This document shows, one piece after another, positions 57,002 to 64,000 of a stretch of 64,000 nt of DNA. The stretch lies in the NCBI RefSeq assembly GCF_000003195.3, contig NC_012876.2, positions 45,813,276 to 45,877,275 of the forward strand, read 5' to 3'. The translations under genes and the position numbers were made by a program. Under the pieces are notes generated by a model. That model did not search any database. It saw nothing but the letters and a program-made list of their open reading frames with translations, and was not told the DNA's origin. This DNA is from Sorghum bicolor (lineage: Eukaryota > Streptophyta > Magnoliopsida > Poales > Poaceae). Every line of letters begins with the position of its first letter. Position 1 is the stretch's first letter.

Positions 57002-57190
57002 CAGGGCGGGCGCCCTGATCAAGTGGGCGAGCGCCCAGCTCCTGCCCCCTCTTGGTCCCGGTTTCCTACATTATGGAAAAGACACTTATGGTAATCCGAA
57101 TAATCCCTCAGATGGAAAGTTTCGCACTCACATCGACAGGAGCAACCCGAACAACCCCTAGAGGCACTTTTTGACCCCTATATAAACAGA
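57002..57190 (+). promoter_or_regulatory. Internal promoter of TE-F ORF3
   Basis: gggcgggcgccct and gtgggcgagcgccca (57003-57038), preceded by catctaga, gaggaagcggg and ggggccagacacaggg, which match the block before the GC module in the A-family LTR. TATA box tatataaac at about 57180, then a CT-rich leader and ATG at 57276. Confidence 0.7.
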
Positions 57191-57275
57191 CCCCTGACAT
57201 CAGTTTTCAAACACCAATCCACCCAAGCCTTCTCTTCTTCCTCAATTAGAGCTTGTTTAGTCCCTCGCTGCTCCA

Positions 57276-57902
57276 ATGGCCGAGAAGTTCCACGATGATT
57301 GGGAAGTCGTCCCCTTCAACCTCAACATGAAGCCTGAGGAAGACCCCGACGCCCGTGCTCTCGTCCCGGTCAACACAGAGCGACAGCTAGAAGCCATGCC
57401 ATTATGCCAACGTAGCTCCGCCCAATCCTACCATGCTCAACCAGTTCTCACCGCACTACCACAACCCCTACTCCTCAAGGGATCATCATCCACGAAGACC
57501 ACCATCAAGGTGCCAACCGGCACGAGGATCCTTCCACCTAGACCCAATGAGAGGGTCGTTGGAGTCAAGACCAACCGGAGCGGTGAGATCAGCAGCATCC
57601 GCTACACTACGGTGGAGGAGAGGCCTTACTTTGAAGGGATTAGAGCAGCCAAAGTCTGTTTCATCCCTCCAAAGGCAGCCCCGAAGCACGCTCTCAATGC
57701 TCTCGAGACACCTCCTAAGCGTTGCAAGACTATAGTAGATATTGATGAGGACGTTCGCAGGCTAGATAGAGTCATCATAGACCTCCAGTCCTTAGTTAAC
57801 TCTATCACTAGGCAGCTCTCCAACCACAACACTGTTATACTAGGCCTTAGGCATGATCTTGCTAGTGCCAATAAGAAGATCAAGGAGTTAGAGCGTCGTT
57901 AA
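57276..57902 (+). CDS. ORF3 of TE-F, coiled-coil protein of unknown function
   Basis: Intact 208-aa ORF with ATG in good context (ccaATGGCC). An acidic N-terminus (MAEKFHDDWEVVPFNLNMKP) leads to a central basic/proline region and a C-terminal coiled coil (about 158-208, VRRLDRVIIDLQSLVNSITR ... KKIKELERR). I do not recognise the N-terminal part, and it is not obviously related to the ORF3 of TE-B or TE-D. It sits between pol and the 3' LTR behind its own TATA box. That it is intact while pol is shattered is notable, though a short ORF also has fewer chances to break. Confidence 0.7.
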   Translation: MAEKFHDDWEVVPFNLNMKPEEDPDARALVPVNTERQLEAMPLCQRSSAQSYHAQPVLTALPQPLLLKGSSSTKTTIKVPTGTRILPPRPNERVVGVKTNRSGEISSIRYTTVEERPYFEGIRAAKVCFIPPKAAPKHALNALETPPKRCKTIVDIDEDVRRLDRVIIDLQSLVNSITRQLSNHNTVILGLRHDLASANKKIKELERR

Positions 57903-58673
57903 GTTATCTATATTAGATCTTGAGGCAATGCATCTTAGTTATCTATCTTTAAATTCGGTTTAGGTTTACTATTATCATCAGTTTGCTACCATTATTATCA
58001 GTTTGCTACTATTATCGTCAGTTTGCTACTAGTCATTTGTAATAAATGCCTCAAGATTAATAAAGAGTATTATTATTATGTCTTGTGTGTTTCTACTTTA
58101 TTTTTGTGTAAGAAAGCAGAAAACAAGTATGGGGGAGATCCCTCGACATGCCAAACACACTTCGACTACACCATTCCACGGTTCAGGTACATACTCTGCA
58201 CACTTACTTTACACATACATACACACATCTTGGATTATGGAGAATATTGTCTCCGACATGATAAATTTAAAAGATTAAAATGTTTCTAATCGTGATTAAT
58301 CTCACTCTGTGATATTTCCTGAAACCTACAATTATTGAAGAAATTATTTTAAAACCCTGTGTTACTTAAGTCAGCATGGAATATGAGATGGTAGAGTACG
58401 AGTTTCTTATTCTTGATATCATTGTTGCTTGGAGAATTTATTCAAAAATTCTAGCTACCATCCTCAGTGTTTTGTATGCCAGATGAAACTAAATATGATT
58501 ATAAAAGCTATCTACTCTGTATTGAGTTTGTTCACAATGAGTTAGACCCTTGTTGAGAGATTTATCATACTCTTATGATCAAGACATTTATTCAGAAAGA
58601 TTCACTCTTCCGAAGTATTATTGCATTAGAGTCATGGGCTATGCAAAAATAAAGATATTTCGAGGAAATAAAA
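57903..58673 (+). other. TE-F non-coding stretch after ORF3
   Basis: Tandem tttgctac-tattatcatcag repeats at about 57968-58030 and a PPT-like agtatgggggag at about 58127. Otherwise AT-rich, no gene. Confidence 0.5.
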
Positions 58674-58756
58674 AGGAGCAAGTGCTCGATAACCTCGCAG
58701 AAAAAATGGACAAGTGTTTAGCAGTAGAATTAGGGGTACCTCGGTATCCACTTAAA
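58674..58756 (+). other. Mini-hairpin cluster (TE-F)
   Basis: GAGC-AAGT-GCTC (58676-58687), with both stem sides changed relative to TE-A/B; a degenerate second hairpin (ggacaagtgttt); then a ggggtacc...ggtatcc stem. Confidence 0.6.
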
Positions 58757-59186
58757 AAAAAGAGAAAAACAAAGAAAATGATAGCCCATGGTCCCTCTAA
58801 TAAGATATATGCCAGCAAGAGTTGACAAGTTTTTAAATTCCCAAAGTCTTTGATCTAAGAGTATGACATTCTTCTCCTCGGATTCCATTTTGATCAGGCA
58901 ATAAATGCAAGGTAAGAATGCTTGAGAATTTTTGCAAATTAAAACAACCTCAGTGAGATATATAAAAGATAATGAGTGATCTGAGAGAACCTATAAGGAT
59001 AAAAGGTATGCTAACTTTCTTTTCAAAAATATACAAAAACTCCAAGTGACAGGATTGAAAGGAAGAAAGGATCTTTACTCTTAACCATATACTTCCCTGA
59101 CTATAGTACACAGTGGATCTTAATACCCTGCAAATATGAAGAGAATGTTTTACAATGTTTTACCCAATATATTGTTCTTAACCATC

Positions 59187-59227
59187 CTTTTCTCGAGGAC
59201 GAGTAAAAGCCTAAGTATGGGGGTATT
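59187..59227 (+). promoter_or_regulatory. Stem-loop and 3' PPT (TE-F)
   Basis: CTTTTCTC pairs with GAG-T-AAAAG around loop GAGGAC (59187-59209), followed by aagtatgggggtat before the LTR. Same position as in TE-A and TE-B, different stem bases. Confidence 0.6.
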
Positions 59228-60445
59228 TGTTGACGGTTCTTAAGTATCAATTTTAGTTATCAAATAAACAAGAGAAAGGACCAACATGCAAACAACACCT
59301 AGAATTAGGGTTTGATCTGATAGAATTCCTCGAGTTTTGTTGTTTATCTGTTTCTGCAGGGGGTTATAAGGAAATAAGGTAGAAAGGCCCACATGTGGAG
59401 ATATCAACGCACCGCGCAATTTTCTACCATCTAGAAGACTCCAGAAGCCACGGGAACAAAGCGAGGCCGAACGGGGCCTGGCCCAGGGCGCCCGCCCTGA
59501 GGACCAGGGCGCCCGCCCCCCTCTGTACTCCAATCGGGACTCTTTTCGCGGACGACGCTCCACCGACCTAAAGGATCAAGGATAACAGTCCAATCAATGT
59601 CGTTTTGATCCAATGGCTCACGTTCACTTGAGGGGACTATAAAACCAGACCCCCTGGCCCCTGGAGGAGACAAGTTCATCATAGAGTTGAGAGGAGCCCT
59701 CGAAGGAATACCTCTCCTCTAAATAAATTTTCTTTTAGGCTTAGCATCCAATGTGAGTAGAATTAGATCTTCTAGTTTCTACTAGATTGAGAGAGATAGA
59801 GTGGAGTTGTAGATCGGAGGAAGCCCGGCCTGTCGGTGTCTACTCCGAGGTTGTACCTGCGGGATCAAGTTCTCCTAACCCGAAGCTTGCTCCTAGGATT
59901 CTTCAGTATTTCAACTTCTAAATTCTAGTAATTTCTTGTTTAATTGTTCTTTGCTTTATGAGTTTACTTTAATCTCTTCGTGTAGAGTTTAAAGTAATCA
60001 TCTCTAGCGTATACGTGGTGTTTAGGCAAGGATACTCATAGATATTCCCTGACTAGCTAGATCGTGGTAGTAGCGAGGAACGTGACATTTCCGAGTTACC
60101 TTTGCACATCATATCTCGTTAGCAGGAAGGATAGGGTTTATAGGTGCGGGTTGAACATCCTCTGTGGTGTCTAGATTCCGTTAGCCTCCCCAATAGAACA
60201 GTAGATCATCCTTACTAAGGTTAGAAAGAGATTACGGTTGTAGTCTTCTCTATTTATCACTCACATCAAGAAACATTCTTTGTATCCTAAAGGTTAGTAG
60301 TAATAGACCAGGTTAGTCAGATGCACTCTTTCTCCTAGTGGTAAAAAAAATAAATACGATACTCTGGATAACATCCCGGGTGAAGTGCTCACCGATATCC
60401 GTGCGCTTGCGGATCAATTCCTTATTGCGTTCCCAAATATCAACA
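59228..60445 (+). repeat. TE-F 3' LTR
   Basis: 1218 bp, TGTTGACGG to ATCAACA. Two GGGCGCCCGCCC copies (59486-59520) and TATA box ctataaaac at about 59638. Confidence 0.92.
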
Positions 60446-60911
60446 GCCTCTACGCTCAGGTTTTACTCCTCAGTCAGCGACAGCGTCACAGCTCGTGTTG
60501 GACTCGTCGGCAGGCCAGCACATCAGTTTCTCGTATAGTGCTCTGACTGGTGACCCTATGCCTCCACCCCTGCAGGAGCCTGCAGCTTTTGCGGTCCCAA
60601 TTACCACCCCTGAGCGCCTGTCGTTGTCAGTAGCTTCGTCTGAGCAGCTTGCACCATCTTCTACCGTGCCAGAGACGTCAGCTACAGCGACCGAGTCCGT
60701 GCCAGCCTTGTCAGCAGGACTTGAGCAGCCACCTCAGCCCATGACAGCTTCAGCGCCCCCAGAGCCGACCCAGACCACTTCGCCAGCACGTGCAGCTTCA
60801 GAGGGTCAATCCATCTCCTCCGACTCGATGGCTGATGGATCAGACGATGCAGAGCGTTTTCAGGCTGTGCCGAGGGACTCCACTGCTCCGCCTCCACCTT
60901 CGTCTTCGTAG

Positions 60912-61396
60912 GTTTTTGGCGCTTGATGCCAAAGGGGGAGAGGATTGTGAGTATGAGAGTTAGGGGGAGCTAGAGGAGCTAGAGAGCTAGAGCTAGAGAT
61001 GGCTTTGTTATTTTGATATACTTTTGTGTGCTACTCCACCATGCATCATGTTTACATTTATGCACTTTATTTGTGTGAGATACTCTTAGGCTTGTGAGAT
61101 ACACTTTGGTTGTGAGACACGACCTTTTGCTTATTTGTGATATTCTTATGTCATGTGTTTTGGCTCTTTTTACTTTTCTTCCGCGTTTTACTCCGATGTA
61201 CTATGAGCCCTTTTGTGATTATATCCTATTGTACACATCTCACATATTTGGATGCAGGAAGGTAGAGTTGGTTGATATAAGCATGCCTAATCCCTTTGCT
61301 CTTATTGTATCATGCTTATAGAAACCAAGTCATTTGAAAATCTCATTTTCTTTCATACTCGAGGTTATTGTCATCAATCACCAAAAAGGGGGAGAT
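60912..61396 (+). other. TE-E 3' non-coding region with several purine tracts
   Basis: Purine tracts aaagggggagagg (about 60930), ttagggggagc (about 60960) and the 3' PPT aaaaagggggagat (61384-61396), adjoining the LTR. A gagctagagctagag run lies at about 60970-61000. No gene. Confidence 0.65.
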
Positions 61397-62915
61397 TGAA
61401 AGAGCATCTAGGCCCCTAATGATTTCGGTGATTAATGACAATGTTCATTACTATGACTAACGTGTGTTTTGCAGAGGCAAAGTCATTAGTGAGGTCATGG
61501 TAACAGGTACTCGATGAACAGGGATGTACATGCCTACTTAATAGTGGAAATCGTTTCGGTTTTCAAAGGATGGATGGACATCGTCAATACTAGACTAGGT
61601 CTAAGTGCCATATGGTGAAGAAGGGTTCTTAGAGTAGTTTAGGACTTTGTTTTTCCTTTGACCGTACTATTAAGAGGGGCTTTGATCTAGTAGATTGACT
61701 TAGGCAAGGCTTTAGGTTTAGGTGTGGTGCACACTTGGTAAACAGCACTAGGTAGCTCAGAGATAGTCCTTAGATCGAGAGGAACCAACTTCGTTTTGGA
61801 AAGATCGCGTTTCGACGAAGTTAGGGTGCCTAAGTAGGCATCGGACGCTGCACCGGACGCTCTGTGAGTGCGTCCGGTGAGGTCCTTAGCCATTGGAGGG
61901 TTTTGGTGCTTAGGGTTAGGCACCCGATGATGGCACCGGACTCACCGGGCAGCATCCGGTCCCTTACCTAGGGAGGTTGTAAACCTGCCCCGAGCACCGG
62001 ACGCACCGGGTAGCGTCCGGTCTTAAACTCAGGGAGTTTGTAAAACTCCCCAAGCACCGGACTGTTCCACCAGACGCTAGGAAGTAGCGTCTGGTGACCT
62101 CTCAGACCAAGTACAGTTAGCCGTTGAAGTGTCACCGGACGCTCGGTGTAGAGCGTCCGGTGCAACATCAACAGCGTCCGGTGACCCCGTTTTCAGTGGA
62201 AAATGGTTGGCCGACCTTTGGACTTCGTGGGGTGTATTTATACTCCTCCACCTCATCCATGAGAGGCCTCTTGCCCATTTGAACATCTGAGAAACTTGTT
62301 GTGGAGCAAAAGAGCAGCAAGAGCCTAGAGAGGATTGAGATTTGAGAGAAACCTTTTCTAGTGAATTCCAAGAGTCAAGTGTGCATCCACCACTCTCTAG
62401 TGCCTTGTTTGGGTGAAGTGAGAGTTCTATGCTTGTTACTCTTGGCGATCGCCATCACCTAGATGGTTCGGTGGTGATTGGAGGCACGAAGACCGCCTGG
62501 AGTTCTTGTAGGTGGCTCGTGTCAAGCTTGTGAGCGGTTTTGGGCGATTCACCACGACGGAGTGTCGAAGAATCAGCCTGTTGAGAGCACTTTGTCCTTG
62601 CGCGGACCAAGGGGGAGCAAGACCCTTGCACGGGTGCTCCAACGAGGACTAGTGGAGAGTGGTGACTCTCCGATACCTTGGCAAAACATCGTCGAGCACT
62701 TTCTTCCACCACTCCTTTACTTTCTAGCATTTACTTTGTGTTTTTACATTCTTAGAATTGCCATGCTAGAATAGGATTAGAACTAGGTTGCAAAACTTTT
62801 ATCCGGTAGCTCTCTAGTCACACTAGGCACAACGGGTTGAATTGGAGCTTATAGGTTGCTTAAATTTTTAGAGATGCCCAATTCACCCCCCCTCTTGGGC
62901 ATCTTGATCCTTTCA
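61397..62915 (+). repeat. TE-E 3' LTR
   Basis: 1519 bp with palindrome array at about 61842-62180 and an intact TATA-like box tatttata at 62235-62242 that the 5' LTR lacks. Confidence 0.92.
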
Positions 62916-62920
62916 TGGGG

Positions 62921-63050
62921 AAGATTCCGGGGCAACCCAAACCTTCCTCTGAGTTTGTTCATACAGCTACAGGGCAATGAAGGAAGAAGAGTCTCGCCAA
63001 CAGACTATAAACTTTGTGCCCTTACCGAAAGGTCTTTGGTATTTATCAAA

Positions 63051-63051
<1 letters not shown>
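62921..63051 (+). pseudogene. gag: Gag tail of TE-D after TE-E
   Basis: KIPGQPKPSSEFVHTATG continues the gag of 31609-32906, then stops and frame changes set in. No protease or RT follows. Confidence 0.65.
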
Positions 63052-63085
<34 letters not shown>

Positions 63086-63104
63086 TATATATATATATAT
63101 AAGG
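63052..63104 (+). repeat. (TA)n microsatellite in TE-D
   Basis: Two TA runs separated by agta, close to the junction where pol sequence is missing. Confidence 0.9.
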
Positions 63105-63500
63105 AAAGACTTTGTATCTGATAGGCCCGCACTATCATCCAAGTTTGGGGGAGGTGCCCTTGAGGTATTATATTCTAATCCTCATTAAAAAAAGGAGAAG
63201 AAAGTTTTTATGTTTATAAAAAGTTTATAAAAAAATATATTTTATTTTCTACCTCTCCCTCATTTTATAAAATTCCTTGTTTTAGTCTAAAATAAAGTTT
63301 GTCCAAAAATCTTATAAAAATCATTTCTTGTTTTTAAACGCTTTTAGATTTTCACATCATATTTTTATTTTATTTGTGAAAAATAAAAAGTTTAGAAAAA
63401 ATTTGTGTAAAATCAAAATCTAGAGCAAGTTTTCGAACAAGACCCATCAGCAACCGACTACTCCCTTGGAGTAGCCGTTGGAGGGCACTACCAAAACGGG
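63105..63500 (+). other. TE-D non-coding spacer
   Basis: PPT-like aagtttgggggagg at about 63142-63155, then AT-rich sequence without genes. Confidence 0.55.
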
Positions 63501-63507
63501 AGGCAGA

Positions 63508-63643
63508 GTGGGGCCCACCAGGTTGCGAGCGCACCTGGTTGCGGCCGCACCCTGCCCAACGGATACTGGCCGCCGCCTTCTGGCAACGGCTAGTGACCAT
63601 TGTGGAGCGGGCTACCGCGCCTGCGATCAGCTCTATAAATAGA
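63508..63643 (+). promoter_or_regulatory. Internal promoter of TE-D ORF3
   Basis: gtggggcccaccaggttgcg, gcgcacctggttgcgg and cgcac (63508-63550), then TATAAATAGA (63634-63643). The same GC block and TATA string occur in the TE-D LTR at 10796-10840 and 10951-10960. Confidence 0.72.
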
Positions 63644-63805
63644 GAGGATCCCGGGTGGAGCACCTCACCCCTCTCACACTCACAATTCTTTCACCCCCTA
63701 CATCTTCTACTTGCTCCACCATTCTTCACTCTTGTCCACATAAGCTTTTGTGCAAGAAAAATCTGCACAACCTCTTGCTCAAGCTCAAAGTGCTAGCTAC
63801 CCACC

Positions 63806-63994
63806 ATGAGTGGAATCGGTGATCGAGTTTCCGAGCTACTTCGGAGAGGTCGTCGCTCGCGCAGGGGATCCAGCTCGAGTGCCCCTGCACAAGAGGGTCA
63901 ACCATCGCAAGATGAATGGGAGACGCTCACCGGCCATGCCATCAATGAAGCTGACGCCCCCTTCATCGACTTGGAGAGTGATCGAGAGAAGTAG
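63806..63994 (+). pseudogene. ORF3 start of TE-D, probably truncated by a stop
   Basis: ATG at 63806 (MSGIGDRVSELLRRGRRSRR, a basic amphipathic start as in TE-B ORF3), 62 codons to TAG at 63992-63994. The residues around the stop, DLESDREK-stop-VY, line up with LKTRREKEVYQ in TE-B ORF3, so the TAG is likely a mutation within a longer ORF3 that continues past the window edge. Confidence 0.6.
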
Positions 63995-64000
63995 GTGTAC

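Larger units (their letters stand above)
51157..60445 (+). mobile_element. TE-F: full-length, decayed Athila-like element
   Basis: LTRs 51157-52364 and 59228-60445, TSD GCCTC (51152-51156 and 60446-60450). Gag, protease, RT, RNase H and integrase are present in order, then an internal promoter and ORF3. Its LTRs share blocks with the TE-A and TE-B LTRs, so it is a candidate relative of whatever element mobilised those families. Confidence 0.93.
49005..60911 (+). pseudogene. ORF3 of TE-E (env-position protein), split by TE-F and frameshifted
   Basis: Pieces: 49005-49700 (RRLSAAEKGKGKKLATKKRK, basic and glycine-rich start), frameshift near 49690, 49690-50310 (FCEQWVREFYASVWVSPDHS, YRVMAQSAREVLGL; resembles the plant putative transposon-protein domain), a break near 50290-50460, and 50460-51095 (proline-rich, then a Q/A-rich coiled coil MQARQDELQRQLLTFQQQQL). 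TAG stops occur at 51093 and 51099. TE-F entered at 51156; the S/P/T-rich tail resumes at 60446 and stops at 60909-60911. The ATG at 49048 is one frame off the first piece. Position and layout match the third ORF of Sireviruses; function unknown. Confidence 0.7.
32907..62915 (+). mobile_element. TE-E: Sirevirus-type Ty1/copia element
   Basis: LTRs 32907-34417 and 61397-62915, ends TGAAAG/CTTTCA. Flanks CGGCG and TGGGG differ at two positions, compatible with a mutated TSD. The primer site matches initiator tRNA-Met. Order gag, PR, IN, RT, RNase H, then ORF3 with its own promoter-like region, and several purine tracts. IN before RT marks it as copia; the gag coiled coil with two zinc knuckles, the third ORF and the LTR palindromes fit Sireviruses. 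Split by TE-A2 (in IN) and TE-F (in ORF3), and broken by several frameshifts and stops. Confidence 0.92.
10486..64000 (+). mobile_element. TE-D: Athila-like element, host for TE-B and TE-E
   Basis: Begins with an LTR (10486-31461, split by TE-B) with ends TGTTGG and CCAACA, then a tRNA-Asp-type primer site and a gag pseudogene split by TE-E. After TE-E, the gag tail is followed within about 200 bp by a purine-rich tract, an internal promoter-like region and an ORF3 start. No protease, RT or integrase lies between gag and ORF3, so pol has been deleted or was never there. The 3' LTR is beyond the right edge. Confidence 0.8.

Noticed and set aside
58023..58289. 88-codon frame after TE-F ORF3
   Set aside because: AT-rich, overlaps a PPT-like tract, no homologous frame in other elements here.
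1..64000. Host protein-coding genes, tRNA or rRNA genes
   Set aside because: None found on either strand; all recognisable proteins belong to retrotransposons. tRNA-like strings are only primer binding sites.

Overview
This window looks like intergenic heterochromatin from a large plant genome, most likely a panicoid grass. I see no host gene, rRNA or tRNA gene. Almost every base belongs to LTR retrotransposons inserted into one another. The grass assignment is an inference from the element types: an Athila-like Ty3 group with a tRNA-Asp-type primer site, a Tat-lineage Ty3 element with two RNase H domains, and a Sirevirus-type Ty1/copia element with CACCGGACGC/GCGTCCGGTG palindromes in its LTR.

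Nesting, worked out from LTR ends and target-site duplications (TSD). (1) 1-1579: part of a minus-strand Athila-like LTR. (2) TE-C: the last bases of its interior and its 3' LTR (1580-10390), split by TE-A1 (1750-9357, TSD CCCGC). (3) TE-D, plus strand, starts at 10486 and runs off the right end. Its 5' LTR is split by TE-B (10985-30219, minus strand, TSD AAATA), and TE-B's 3' LTR is split by TE-X (12069-22185, plus strand, TSD GGTTT). TE-D's gag is split by TE-E (32907-62915, copia/Sirevirus, imperfect TSD). TE-E's integrase is split by TE-A2 (38038-45600, TSD ACAAG) and its third ORF by TE-F (51157-60445, TSD GCCTC).

Coding capacity. TE-X is young: I count two differences between its 688-bp LTRs. 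It is nearly intact, with a gag-protease ORF, a pol ORF beginning at a TAATG stop/start overlap and carrying one in-frame TAG, and a spliced antisense gene with its own TATA box encoding a plant-mobile-domain-like plus coiled-coil protein. TE-E (gag, PR, IN, RT, RH, ORF3) and TE-F (gag, PR, RT, RH, IN, ORF3) are complete in layout but broken by stops and frameshifts. TE-B has gag, protease and ORF3 but no RT or integrase. TE-D has gag and ORF3 only. TE-A1 and TE-A2 carry two degenerate protease domains and no gag, RT or integrase, yet the TE-A2 LTRs are almost identical, so it must have been moved in trans.

Most unusual signal. In five families (B, D, E, F, X) the accessory 3' gene has its own TATA-like box, preceded by the same family-specific GC-rich short repeat that precedes the TATA box of that family's LTR (GGGCGCCCGCCC in B and F, GGTTGCGGGCGCAC-like in D, GCGTCCGGTG in E, GCCGAT in X, where it is antisense). 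The A, B and F families also share covarying mini-hairpins (GGGC/GGAC/GAGC-AAGT-GCCC/GTCC/GCTC) in their 3' non-coding region and a stem-loop directly before the polypurine tract.
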